Assembly: GCA_019095985.1 (NCBI GenBank)
Contig: CM032665.1
Span: forward strand, 29,644,660-29,708,659
Reading direction: 5' to 3'
Source of the DNA: Streblospio benedicti
Taxonomy: Eukaryota > Annelida > Polychaeta > Spionida > Spionidae
DNA: 64,000 nt
Shown in pieces: positions 36,850-48,113 of this stretch. Made by a program: the position numbers and the translations under genes. A model generated the notes under the pieces. The model had not been told where the DNA came from. It made no database searches and was given only the letters and a program-made list of their open reading frames with translations. The number at the start of each line of letters is the position of its first letter. The stretch's first letter is position 1.

Positions 36850-39420
36850 TCAAGATATGACTTGTTTAATATTAGGACCATATGAATGCCAAAGTATAAT
36901 CCCACTTACGACCATCCATTTAAATGGATTACAAGATTGCACTTTTTTTTCAAAAAAGTATGGCATTCCCACAAATGTGCCGATTATGCACTAAATAGTT
37001 TTCCTTGAATTGTGGTAAAGAACTAATGAAAATGGGCCAATGATTGCTGTCCTCAAATAAAGGCGGCGGAATGTTTATTTATGACTAGGTGTTTTTGGTT
37101 TATCATTGCAATGATTGTATATGCACTTATGATAAAATTACTGCCAGTGGAAGTGAAATCAGCTGATATCCAAGGCATAAGAGAGATGACATGCTGATAT
37201 TACCCAATTGGAAAATTTGAATGAAAAAATGACCTTCCTACATGGTGAAAATTGCTTAACACTATTTGCAGAAATTGTAGAGGGGACGAGCGGCTGCCAT
37301 CCTTGAGCTAGTGTACAAGGCTTGAGAGCTGTATGACAGGTTTGCTGGCTGTTTCTTCTTTATATTTGTGCTCTTTGCACACTGTCCACCCGTAATAAAA
37401 CTCAATGTTTTCTTCGTTAAATAAGCTATGGCCTCTGGTTGCCAGGCTGTTTCTGTGCTGTTTGTTGCCAATACGATCTCCACGAAGGTTGAGTCACATG
37501 TAGACGCACAGCGAAAATTATCTATCCATCTGAGTGTTGTGGTGCATTGAGGAGACCCAGTGTGCTGCATGTACCTGATATCATACAGTTCATGACTTAG
37601 TCTTTTTGCGGGGGCAAGACACTGCCCCAAAACACTGAATAGCCCTCTTACCTTGTATTTATGCACTTTCATTCAAAGTTTCCCTCTTTCTCCAAAACAC
37701 ACTGTCCAATAAGTCCTATGTGCTCTCTGAGCCACCAAATATCTCTTTGAACGTGCTGGTTACCAACATTCTTACTATTGAAATTGATATTGTGTTGTAT
37801 TAAAGACGGCTGAAACAGACAAATTGAGATGTGATTTAAATGGTTTAACCAATAGTTGTTTTTCTTTCCTTTCGCAAAAATTTGTTCAGCAGGTAAATTT
37901 AGTTTTAATTTTGAATTATTCCAATGCTCAAGATATTCCTTAGCGTTTGTCGATTGCAATGACTTATATTTGTGTGGTCACTGCTTGAAATTATCATATT
38001 TGGTCAACTGTCACTTAAACTTACTCAAGTTTTTTTTTAATTAGACCTTCTTCTTGAAACATTTTCAACACATAATCCAAAAATTCCTGGGGAATGAAGT
38101 CTGGTTTCCAAGGTAGATCTGTAATTATGCATACAAGTATCATTTTACAAATTGCGACTCCGCAAATAGATTGATACTAATGGTAAGAAATTTCCCTAGC
38201 TGCTCTTTTCATGTGCCAGGAACGCAGGGCGGTGGGCGAGAGGCGGGACTCACAGTAGTTTACTGCTGCACTCCTTCACAGACCCAACTGTACTTCTCTG
38301 AGAGAATATTTGTAAAATTACAAGTCGTTGGCTGTTTACAGTTGGCAAGATAAACTTGGTGTCGCCCATTTTAGTGATTGCAATGACTTTTATATATATT
38401 CACGGTCATTGGTTGAAATTACGGCCTGTGATTGGCGTTAAGGCTGGATTCTGTATAATTGACCGATTTTCTCCTCTTACCTGGTGTTTGCCATCGATGG
38501 GTGTCGACGTTAGAGGATCTTTACCTATACAATAAAAATGTTGAGTTCAGGTATTTATAAATAAAATGCATGAATGTTCAAAAACAACTTTTTCATAGAC
38601 GTTGGAAAACATGAGAAAGAAACTGGAAGAAATGGAAGCTTTTACTTTTTCATTATTACTAAGAAAGCTAATAATGTATGGCGGATTATATAGTAAATTG
38701 TACTTCTTTTGCTGGGAAGAATTAGAAACCTTTACTTGACAGGAATATTGTTTATAGCTATGCAGCAGTGTAGTCCACATGCACATTATCAATGGGAAAA
38801 AATCGATGAAATACTAGCTGGGACGCCAAAGTCTCCCCCTCTCCTAGATGAGACCCTTATAGTCTAGCAATTTCAAAATTACTAATTCAAATCACACTTA
38901 GCTGCCACTGTGAAGAAAGTCTCCTCTTTTATAAAATGTTTGTTAATTAACGACTTTCAGAAATATAATGTACAATCCATTTATAAAATCAAAAAAAGAG
39001 GACATACTTACAAAGTTTAAAAGACTTTTTATGTAGATTTAATAGGTATGTCTCTGACATGTCTAGGACAGTTGTGACACAAATTAACAGTACCCTAATC
39101 CGACCAACACATACTTAATACTATTCACACAATAAACAATAATACCAATAATATCAATAATACATACATATTATACACAGTGATGGTAATAGTCCCATAT
39201 CATTACACACTGACGTCAGTGTAATTGACAGATTTTCTCCTCTTACCTCATTGCTCAATGTTGGTTGCATACAAAGATAAAACTTTGTATGACAGTTTGC
39301 CGATTGCAATGACTTATATTTTAGCGGTCACTGCTTGAAAATCAAGGTTGGGGATTGGTCAACGGTCACCTAAACTTAAAAAGTAAAATACAACAAAAGG
39401 ATTATGAAAACTAATACCTA
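36850..39420. repeat. Direct duplication within left arm, unit 2
   Basis: Second, more degraded copy of 34,140-36,660. The right-arm homology ends inside it at about 38,915, which marks the inner edge of the palindrome. Confidence 0.7.
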
Positions 39421-39429
39421 AACACTATT

Positions 39430-39875
39430 TAAATAAACCTATTTATACACACCTCTATTTACAGTCTGCAAATTTGCAGTTCTGCATTAACACCTACTCT
39501 TCATGTTCATTTTGTAATACTCCTTTAAAGACACCTCAATTCATAATGGCAGTTCTTTACGGCTGCTGATTACACTCAGGCCGGAAAATCTAGAGGGCGG
39601 GTCTATAGGGGCGGGGATATAAGGAAAAAAGGGCAAAAAAAATTAGGGATGTGGGAAAAAAGGCCAAGAGAAAGAGTAATATGGGATTTCATGGAAGTCA
39701 GATGTGGGGAAAATGTCAAATAATTTGTGGGATATGGGAAAAAAGGCCAAAAGAAAATATTTTTCGTTTAGGTTAGTATATGTGGAAATATCAAAGGAGA
39801 TTGTGGACATTTGTTACGTATTACAGCAGACGGTACAATAGAGAGCATTTATTGGGTACTTTGGCTGTGTAAAAT
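39430..39875 (+). other. Purine-rich stretch upstream of the transposase core
   Basis: Two GGGAAAAAAGGCCAA words (39,652 and 39,734) and other GGG/AAAA runs form a weak local repeat. No coding domain. Confidence 0.4.
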
Positions 39876-40200
39876 TTGTTTTTATCAGGTCTAGACGAGG
39901 GATGGGCTGATCAAATTATCCATCTGTCTTTTTTATCGTATTTTTTATCATATTTTTTATCGTATGATGTAATGTCAGATGGAGATGTTATAGAAATATG
40001 TGCGGTAGCATGCAAAGAAAGACTGCGTCAGTTTCTCTGCCTCATAACTCAAGACGAAGAATGGATCTATGGGTGAAATCTTCACTATACATCATTGTGT
40101 GGATATTGTTTTCCGAGATTGGATCAATCAAAGGAGAACGGATTACTGCCAGCCATTGTTGGCAGTAATTTGACAGCAATTGGTGATATGTGAGACTACA

Positions 40201-40300
40201 NNNNNNNNNNNNNNNNNNNNNNNNNNNNNNNNNNNNNNNNNNNNNNNNNNNNNNNNNNNNNNNNNNNNNNNNNNNNNNNNNNNNNNNNNNNNNNNNNNNN
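40201..40300. other. Assembly gap of 100 N inside the transposase
   Basis: Exactly 100 N between CLITQDEEWIYG-type and ERKFAKHHEHFF-type coding sequence. Part of the transposase core, probably including the first catalytic Asp, lies in the gap. Confidence 1.
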
Positions 40301-41382
40301 TGAACGCAAGTTTGCAAAACATCATGAACATTTCTTCAGAATTCTGAGTGAATCTGTTCCAAATTTGAAGAGATCAAACATCTGTTTCATTACTGATCGA
40401 GAAGCTGGTATAAGCAATGCATTTAAATGTGTGTTTCCTAATATACAGTTGTGTTATTGCTGGAATCATGTAAAAAATGATGTGAGATTTCATTTAAAAA
40501 ACAAACTGAAAGCCAATTCTGATGAAATTAGTGTTTATGTTGATCACATATCTACATTGCTGAGAACCAAAGTGAAGATGAATTTTTAAACCAGTATCAA
40601 AAAAAAAAAACTAAAAACTTGATTGGAGCTATAGCTTCCTTTGTTATTTTGATAAAGAATTAAAAGACAGCATTCAAAATCATTCTGGTCGCTGATTTTA
40701 GAAAAATATGGAATATATAATACTCTTTCTGGAATAACAAATAACATGTGTGAGAGTATGAATAAAGTTCTTCACAGTCTTCAAAAATGGACGAGAAGAC
40801 CTGCAGATTGCGTTATGCTGACCTTGTGGCATCTGCAGAGGTATTTTTAATTTAGAAATTAGCCGAGGTAAGGCAGGAGTCGGTAACTTCAAGTTAAAAA
40901 AGCACATTTCATCGGCATTCTGTAAGTGTTCATGACATTCAAAAATAAGGATATAGTAATAAATCGAAAATATTGTGGAGTACATAAAAACATCTGGCGC
41001 TAAGTTGCCACCAGAGACAAATTCATCTTCATCAATCGAAATCTTACCCTACTCGGCCCACACATACACATGAACCAGAAATGCAGACAATTGCAAATTC
41101 ATCAATTCATCATTCATCTTCATCAATTGAAGTTATACCGGAAACTCCAATACATCTTTCTTCACAGTGGCAGCTAAGTGTGATTTGAATTAGTAATTTT
41201 GAAATTGCTAGACTATAAGGGCCTCATCTAGGAGGGGGATTTTGGGGAGACATTTTGTGCATCTGACTAATTGCTGCCTATAAACAATATTCCTGTCAAG
41301 TAAAGGTTTCTAATTCTTCCCAGCAAAAAGAAGTAACAATTATTTACTATATAATCCGCCATACATTATTAGCTTTCTAATC

Positions 41383-43617
41383 CTGCAATGAAATTTCCCT
41401 TTGAAGTAACCCTAATTTACCCCTAATATAAAGACAAACGGAATAGCCTGGATTAGCCCAACTTGTGATTAGCCCTATTTTAAGGGTAGCAATTAGCAAT
41501 GGAATTACACTAAATTTGCAGCAATGTGTCGGGTTAAATTAGGGCTAGCAGGTGTTCCTGCTTGAAAAGCCCTCATTTAGGGGTAAGCATCAGTCCTCCC
41601 TAATAATGATACCTCATGTGTTAGATATTACTCCAGGGCTAACTCAGTGGAAGTGAGAAATTTTCTAAGTCCAAACTGGACTTAGCAGTTTTGCAAGTTT
41701 GAATGGTGACAGCATTTTGCCTTTGTAGAGGAATAGTTAGAAGTGTTTTGTGCATTTCTGTTCACTTTCAACATTTTTCATGTCGCATGTAGGTTGTCAA
41801 TGACTGGATTATTTATTTACTAATTTATTTCTTTTTAATAATTATTAATATTAATTAGCATTATTGATTATTAAAAAGAGTTATAGATCATTATATAATA
41901 ATTTATTTTTTTGTTTATAGTTATTTTAAATTACAACAAACTCATTGTTATTTATATTTTGACATTGATTGTTTAAATTAAGTACTATTGTGGGTCACAT
42001 ATCATTTACACACTGCACTCATGCTACGTTTGCATTGTGACTAGTCTAGATCACTTAACCACGTTCACCAAACACACTGTTTGCAGTTATTTTGAAATTT
42101 TTCATCAAAGTTTTATATTTTTTATTAAATTTCTAAGTTTTTGAAGGAATATTTTGTTTATAAAATTTGAAATATGGATAAAGAACAATACAAAGGACGT
42201 TTTACAAGTAAAAAGTTTTTGAAAAGTATTAATAATTTGAAAAAATCATGGAAAGAAAAGGACAAACTGAGTGAAAGCTGAAAAACCGAGTCAATGCAGT
42301 AACAGTGACAGTGTAGATCTAGTGTAAACAGCAGTAGTAGTGTTAGACAAGATATAGTGAATGAACAGACCGAATTTGTCAATATTGATAGTGATGTGCA
42401 GAATCTTAACATTGAACATGAAGAGGAGCCTACCGGTACTAGTATGACAGTTGAAGGAAGGCGTATTGTGAATGTACAGTTGAAGGAAGGCGGATTGTGA
42501 ATGTGCAACATCTCTGTACTAAAATGTTTTGTGGAAAATGCCAAGTCAGACTCCATTTTCAAGACATAGTTAAGGAGCATAAAATGGGTTTGGCAAGCTA
42601 CTTTACGTTCAAATGTCCTCTTGACATTTGTCAACACCGTACTGTAATAGGTACAGACACCAGGAGCGCTCATGGTCCTTTTGATGTGAACTCAAAAGCA
42701 GTGCTAGGTATTTTTTTTTACTCCGATTACATTTCCCAATAGAATTTGTGAAACATTGATTCTTTCCATCAAAATTTCATTCTTATCAACTGTTTAATGA
42801 CAAGTTGATATCCTTTATCAATCTTTCGAATGATGAACTGAATCCGTGAATTAATGTTATTCCAATAATATGTGCTTTTAAAGATTTATGACTCAAACAT
42901 TTTTGTAATTTGGACATATTACAATATGTGTTTGACATCGACATCATGTTACTATGTACAATATGTTAAAAAATAAAGAATTTTGACCTGATGTTTTTTT
43001 TTTAAATAAGTATTTTCTGAGATTTTGAGTATGATATGTGTAATCTCTATGTGTGTATACCATATGTTAGTAAACACAAATATTTCAAAACATCTTATTT
43101 TTTTGTTCCTATTTGATACAAGATATATTAAGCTAACTCTGTGAATTTTTTCATAATTTTTTACCAGAATTTAATTTTCACATGATGACCCACAATTGTC
43201 CTTAATGTCTTCAAATTTTACAGAAACAATTCCTCCTGAGGCCATCTTGGACTCATCCAACTTCACCATAGTAGGCTTAGCTGACACCTGTCTCCATCCA
43301 GGTGTAAGGGGGGTGGGGGTGCATACATCCAGGCCCTCTAGAGGGTAAATTCTGTTCAAAATAAACTAGCCCTAGATTAGCCCTAGATTATACCTTATTT
43401 TACCATCAGGCCAGGCACCCCATCCATTACTTATCTTTATGGCTAATTTACCCCTAGAGGTACACCCCTAATAGAGCCCTTGGTATAGTACGGGCTAAAT
43501 TTGGGGGGTGGAATTGATATAAAGATGCCTAGTTTTAACAATCTAAATGCCTTTAAGATGTGGGATATTTTAGGGGTAAATCTACCAGTAAATACCAATA
43601 TTAAATAATGGGTTAGT
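41383..43617 (+). mobile_element. Second Mutator-type DNA transposon, inserted in right arm
   Basis: Arm homology stops after TTAGCTTTCT (41,382) and resumes at ACATGAAAAGAGC (about 43,617), with about 450 bp of arm missing. Both ends are rich in (T)TACCCCTAA and TAGCCCTA words: AATTTACCCCTAATAT at 41,410 is inverted against 43,571-43,586 (ATTTTAGGGGTAAAT), an imperfect terminal or subterminal repeat. It contains a transposase N-terminal part (separate entry). The catalytic part is absent, so it is deleted and non-autonomous. Confidence 0.6.
42174..42742 (+). pseudogene. Mutator-like transposase N-terminal domain, broken
   Basis: It starts MDKEQYKGRFTSKKFLKSIN in one frame, with an early stop at about 42,279. 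A second frame reads EFVNIDSDVQNLNIEHEEEP and GRRIVNVQ, and after a 27-bp tandem duplication (near 42,445-42,500) a third reads VNVQHLCTKMFCGKCQVRL, KMGLASYFTFKCPLDICQHR and FDVNSKAVLG. The pattern GRRIVN...L....C..C...GLAS.F...C...C......T......F.VN..AVLG is that of the Mutator-like transposase domain found in many invertebrate proteins. The frame then ends. Confidence 0.7.
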
Positions 43618-43639
43618 TTACATGAAAAGAGCAGCTAAG

Positions 43640-44165
43640 GGAAATTTCTTACCATTAGTATCAATCTATTTGCGGAGTCGCAATTTGTAAAATGATACTT
43701 GTATGCATAATTACAGATCTACCTTGGAAACCAGACTTCATTCCCCAGGAATTTTTGGATTATGTGTTGAAAATGTTTCAAGAAGAAGGTCTAATTAAAA
43801 AAAAACTTGAGTAAGTTTAAGTGACAGCTGACCAATCCCCACCATTGATTTCAAGCAGTGACCGCACAAATATAAGTCATTGCAATCGGCAAACCGCTAA
43901 GGAATATCAGATTATTAAAGGAATATTCAAAATTAAAACTAAATACACAAGCTGCTGAACAATTTTTTGCCGAAAGGAAGAAAAACAACTATTGGTTAAA
44001 CCATTTAAATCCATCTCAATTTGTCTGTGTCAGCCGTCTATTAATAAACACAATATCAATATCAATAGTAAGAATGTTGGTAACCTTTCGAAAGCGTTCA
44101 AAGAGAGATTTGGTGGCTCAGCATAGGACTGAAGTGGAGAGTGTACAAGGTAAGAGGAACGCGGC
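43640..44165 (+). pseudogene. Coding-like exons in right arm, family unknown
   Basis: The plus strand reads TDLPWKPDFIPQEFLDYVL and KMFQEEGLIKKKLE, then an excellent donor (GA|GTAAGT near 43,808). After a TTTCAAG acceptor come NISHCNRQTAKEYQ, AAEQFFAERKKNNYWLNHLN and FRKRSKRDLVAQHRTEVESV, ending at AAG|GTAAG near 44,147. Frame changes occur between them. Mirrored copies lie at 35,090-35,530 and 37,660-38,210 on the minus strand. This could be the 3' part of the MULE gene, since it lies downstream of it, or a captured host gene. Confidence 0.5.
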
Positions 44166-45071
44166 AGTGTCCTGGGAATCAGCCCCCGCTCCACCTTAGA
44201 CTAAGTCATGAACTGTATGATATCAGAGCGGAATGCAGCACACTGGGCTCTCCTCAAAGCGCTGCACCACAACACGCAGATGGATAGATAAGTTTTCGCT
44301 GTACGTCTACATGTGACTCAACCAGCGTGGAGATCGTATTGGCAACAAACAGCCGCAGAAACAGCCTGGCAACCCGAGCCATAGCATTGTAAGAAGGACA
44401 AGAAAGCATTGAGGCGAAGTGGACAGTGTGCAAGGTAAGAAGAACGAGGAGAAAACAGCCTGGCAACTTACATGCCCCGAAAAGCTCTCAAGCCCCGAGC
44501 CATAGCTGTAAGGATGACGCCCCTATGCGTCCCCCCCACCACACTTTCTGCAAATAGTGTTAAGCAACCCCTTTCACAGAAACTTGCAGGAAAGTCTGAT
44601 TTCATAATTTCGGCCCCTAATTTTTCCCACATGATAATATCAGCATGTCATCTCTCACCTGTTACCTTGGATATCCTGATTTCATTACCTTAAAGTATTT
44701 ATCCATGCGTAATCAGTACTCATCATGAACACATTAAACCAAAGAACCTTTAAATAAATATTGCAGATTATTTATTTGAGGACAGGGCATTGGCCATTTT
44801 CATTAGTTCTTTAACCACAATTCACAGGAGAAGTGATTCAGTGCACCAATCAGTTCACATTTGTTGGGACCGCCACCCCCTATTTGAAAAAAAATTTCAA
44901 TCCAACCTCCCAGGGGGCTTGGATGGTCGTTACAGTATTCATACTTTGGCATTGAAATGGTCCTGAATTGTATAAACAAGTCATATCTTGCAGCTTCTTT
45001 CTTTCCATTGAAATCATCAATGTCGACTACCTTCAATGAACGGCATATTAAAATCTATTATTTTGTTTCAG
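44166..45071 (+). repeat. Right-arm segment mirroring 34,064-35,000
   Basis: Clear reverse-complement match to the left arm (for example GCCATAGC, TCCATCTGCGTG and CCTCAATGCTTTCTC blocks). No coding domain recognised. Confidence 0.65.
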
Positions 45072-45179
45072 GCGAGGAAGATAGTGGATACAACAATGGG
45101 ATGTACCCATCAAAGAAGATGATTGATAACCTGTCGCTGGTACTCACCGACAAGATCAAAGATCGGACACCAAGTAGAG
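45072..45179 (+). pseudogene. GEESG-type small exon, 108 bp (right arm)
   Basis: Acceptor TTTCAG, donor G|GTAAG. Open: EEDSGYNNGMYPSKKMID, then NLSLVLTDKIKDRTPSR. The phase is compatible with the next exon at 45,266, giving a two-exon reading. The shared intron start follows the donor. Confidence 0.6.
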
Positions 45180-45265
45180 GTAAGACAAATACAAACTGTA
45201 ATGATATTTCACTTATTTACGCTGAATTAACTAATTTTCTTTGTGATTATCCAAAATCCTGACAG

Positions 45266-45346
45266 AGGCAGCAGATGGCAGTAAGCACATGGTCACCATG
45301 TATGAGACTTTATTGATGGGCATTGAAGAGCGGTTGGAGGCCTGAG
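45266..45346 (+). pseudogene. Coiled-coil-like exon (right arm)
   Basis: After a CTGACAG acceptor it continues the preceding exon in phase: EAADGSKHMVTMYETLLMGI, then EERLEA and a stop. It is homologous to 19,017-19,242. The stop comes where the other copy continues LSKSESDLEY, so it is truncated. Confidence 0.6.
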
Positions 45347-45456
45347 CTAGAAGGACATAGTGTGACTTAATTACATACAATACATACAATATAATACAAT
45401 TACATACAATACGGTTAGTCCATTAAATCATATGTTTTATTTTGTTTTGTTGCAGG

Positions 45457-45535
45457 CAAGAAAGACGAAAAAAAGGGACATGGACACCAAGAAGAATGTT
45501 ACTCGCGAAATTACACGTATCAAAGGTAAAAAGAT
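45457..45535 (+). pseudogene. GEESG-type small exon, decayed partner of 33,580-33,661
   Basis: Begins after TTGCAG and reads like the mirror of 33,580-33,661 up to GGTAAAAAGAT. The donor and shared intron start are lost at about 45,536. Confidence 0.4.
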
Positions 45536-45955
45536 GAGAAAAAGAAAGAAATTTTGAGAATGACGCATAATCGAAGAAATTTAAAGAATGACGCTCATAA
45601 TCGATTATTTTTTTTTTTTCGCGCATATATAAGGGATGCGCAAGTGAACATAAGTCGCATCACACACCAAAAACATGTACATCGATATACCACAGTAAAT
45701 AAGAATTATCATATTTCATTATTCTTGTGTTTTCATCTCGGATATTGCAATCGAACTGAATAAAAACCCATCATCAAATACAAGATTATTCAACTCCAAA
45801 AAATATATACAATGTTTGAGAATTGATATTCGAAAAGCAAATTATGTAAATCAATGTATTCACAGAGAGAACTTGTCGAAAAAATAGAATTTTAAAGTGT
45901 CCACGCAAGAAAGATATATTCCAAAGTATGTCGAATAGTCAATTCAAAGGGGAAT
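45536..45955. other. Right-arm-only AT-rich segment
   Basis: It replaces the 2.5-kb BTB-Kelch segment of the left arm. No gene recognised. GAATGACGC(A/T)(C)ATAATCG is repeated near 45,556 and 45,587. Confidence 0.5.
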
Positions 45956-46054
45956 AGTAAAACATGCTCACATGTGAACATTTTTCCTTAAATTGTTTGT
46001 GTTCATATAGCCAATGTTCCAGTGTATATATATATATATTCCATGCATGTTTTA

Positions 46055-46550
46055 GGTGGGAAATGGTAAGGACCCTCCTGTCACGTGGAACAGCGATCGA
46101 CCCAGAAGGGCAGAACCTTCACCCCCTCAAGATGCTGCCAATCCATGCAGCCCTAATGTTTAGGCCACTATGTGGAGAGGGAACAAAATGCCCGCTGGAC
46201 ATTGTGTTCCAGCTGATGACTCTAAAGAGCATGAGGACCCGATTCAATGCCGGCATGATCAGCTATCCCTACAGTTGGCTGTCTCTTGCCATCGCAGTGA
46301 CACCATGCAGGCATTGATTGAACGCGGCGCAGATGTCCATGGATACACCAAAAATGTGCTGGACCTCCAGCTTAGGGCTGCACTGAAGATGAGGAAGAGG
46401 CTAATGTGGGTCAATCCTCTTTGTATTGAGTGCATGCAAAGTTTTTGGACGACTAGGAAACTGTGCAAAGTCTGCAAGCAGAACTTTTGGGTGGCACTGG
46501 ACAACCTCCGGATGTGCCAGTGCAAATTTGGAGGTGGATATTGTTGACCA
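46055..46550 (+). pseudogene. Ankyrin-repeat gene fragment (right arm)
   Basis: After TTTTAG it reads EMVRTLLSRGTAIDPEGQ and LPIHAALMFRPL, then in another frame HDQLSLQLAVSCHRSD and QALIERGADVHGY. A Cys-rich tail follows (PLCIECMQSFW, LCKVCKQNFWV, MCQCKF), with C..C spacing suggesting a zinc-binding module. One frameshift lies near 46,225. Mirrors 30,437-30,975. Confidence 0.72.
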
Positions 46551-46892
46551 GTGAGGTTAATGATATCGAAAATGTCATAGAGGTAAGCAAATGACCAGGA
46601 GATGATCCATTGGTGAAAAAAATTAACAAGTTCACAACTTTGAGGCTGGTGTGAAAGTTAATGAGAATATATCGCATCCAAGTTTTTATATTTAGTTCGT
46701 TATGAATTAAAATTCTGTTCATATTCATGATTATATAATAACAAACTGTACAATGCGTGGGATGTACATAGATGGTCAGTTAGTGGTCAAAAAAACTTAT
46801 TACAGATGCTGATGATCTTTATCTTTATTACAAGATTTACAGGAGCCGTGTCAAACGTTGTTTAAAGTTGTTCCTTTAGACCTAAAAACAGA

Positions 46893-47172
46893 CAATAATT
46901 GAATATGACAATTTTGCAGAAGCCTGATGAGTTGATGACTCTGGGGACGGTGGTGATATCAGACTTGGGGCTCAGTAGGGACAATGGGAACCAGGAGCCA
47001 ATGACGCCTCAAAGATGTACTCTGTACATCAGGGCACCAGAAGAGTTCCTATATCATTACAATACCAAAGACCAAGCGCTGTGTACCAAATACATAGGAT
47101 TTTTAGTAAATACCGACAAGAGACCATTGCATGTCTGGTCCGTTAGCTGTGTGTTGGCAGATATTGCTCATT
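46893..47172 (+). pseudogene. Protein kinase fragment, subdomains VII-IX (right arm)
   Basis: Reads ISDLGLSRDNGNQEP, CTLYIRAPEEFL and RPLHVWSVSCVLADIA: the magnesium-binding DFG-type motif (here DLG), APE and the D-x-W-S block (D replaced by H) of a CMGC-like kinase. About 25 residues (ALCTKYIGFLV region) between APE and the W-S block are unlike kinases. No N-lobe or HRD loop is seen. It follows the ankyrin fragment on the same strand, consistent with one ankyrin-kinase parent gene. Confidence 0.75.
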
Positions 47173-47174
47173 AA

Positions 47175-47640
47175 AGAGTTAAAAAAAACTTCGCTCACTG
47201 GTGATGACACGCATGATCTACTCATCCTGGCAAACCAAAAGATCCTTTTATATTGTGACCATATGGCAGCAGTTAACTGCTTGAACAACAGAACAATCAC
47301 AACGAACGCAACAATGATATTGCTGCTGAAGAAACTGAAAGAATGATGTGGAACGCATAGGATCAAATGTGTTGCTAAGCACATAAAAGGAAGTAAGAAT
47401 ACAATACAATACAATATACATTTGATATAGCGCCAAGCAGAATGAACAAATATTATCGCAGGTAAGATGATGCCTGGTCCGTGGCTGGAGGATAAACCAC
47501 AGAGGGTCAGTGTGGTGTGGCAGGATTCAGTGAACGTCGTCAAAGTGGGAAAGATATTTAGCACAAATAAAGGGAACGTCACTTGATTGGCCTGGCACGA
47601 GGGATACAGTGAATTACAGAGAGGGATGTTCAGAGGACAC
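47175..47640 (+). mobile_element. DIRS-like retroelement fossil (right arm)
   Basis: RNase H-type fragment (LLYCDHMAAVNCL) on the plus strand, interrupted at about 47,400-47,470 by a short repeat with (ACAAT)n and ATAGCGCC words, a common LINE/SINE tail pattern. Broken and partial. Confidence 0.55.
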
Positions 47641-48061
47641 CATTGGGTTATTCTAGAACATAGACACTAATAACCGATGGGGTAAAAAGATTGAGGTATT
47701 GTCGCTGGTAATTGTACTAGGTAAGAGGGGACACCAGTGTCTTTTCGGCAGGCAGTGGAAGTAGAGTTAAGAAAATATATATACTGCATTGATATTTCAC
47801 CCAATTATGCTGTATTCATTAATATCTTGGTCATTATCCAAAATACTGACCAATTAATGGCTGAGGGCGAACACACCCTTGACCACTATCCACAACACTA
47901 TCCATTATTGATGGATATGATTATTCTTATAAGAAAAATTATAATATGTTGCATGCTATTCTGAACACCTACATACTAGAAAATTACTTTATTTCAGGCA
48001 AAGAATAATGCCGAGGAGCTTTAATCAACATAAAAATCAGTTTTATTTTGTTTTGCATCAG

Positions 48062-48113
48062 GCGCGGAAGAGAGTGGACTCAAGAATGGGCTTCTACCCT
48101 TTTCATATATGAG
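48062..48113 (+). pseudogene. GEESG-type small exon, 52 bp (right arm)
   Basis: Acceptor GCATCAG, donor GAG|GTAAG. Reads AEESGLKNGLLPFSYMR, the clearest open version of the short exon subtype. Confidence 0.6.

Larger units (their letters stand above)
26980..38915 (+). repeat. Left arm of the 23-kb inverted repeat
   Basis: The arm starts AAAATATCTAACACCCC, whose reverse complement ends the right arm at 49,923. Blocks mirrored in the right arm: 26,980-27,035, 27,370-27,650, 28,080-29,500, 29,925-31,060, 33,617-35,530 and 38,660-38,915. Left-only parts are the insertion at 29,504-29,818, the BTB-Kelch segment at 31,060-33,580, and an internal direct duplication (34,140-36,660 with 36,850-39,420). 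No matching 9-bp duplication is visible outside the two ends. Confidence 0.8.
38985..41160 (+). pseudogene. Mutator-like (MULE) transposase, broken, in the palindrome spacer
   Basis: Plus-strand pieces in order: CLITQDEEWIYG (about 40,040-40,075); an assembly gap; SVPNLKRSNICFITDREAGI and QLCYCWNHVKNDV (40,350-40,480), the D-containing core of the MULE catalytic domain; SEDEFLNQYQ (about 40,573-40,605, another frame); then GITNNMCESMNKVL and RPADCVMLTLWHLQRYF (40,730-40,860), matching the (S/G)(I/V)TNN..E..N..L..W block late in the domain. At least two frameshifts and the gap make it non-functional as assembled. The Ser-rich tail ends near 41,160, where the right arm begins. MULE transposases act as DDE nucleases on terminal inverted repeats, so the position between two inverted arms is telling. 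Confidence 0.85.

Noticed and set aside
42158-42673. A 171-codon minus-strand frame
   Set aside because: Antisense of the Mutator-like transposase domain, whose conserved Cys and GLAS residues are on the plus strand.
47540-47640. Possible kinase N-lobe (KVGKIFSTNKG, LQRGMF) as in IRE1 or RNase L
   Set aside because: It lies downstream of the kinase C-lobe block and is contiguous with the DIRS-like fossil; the similarity is too short.
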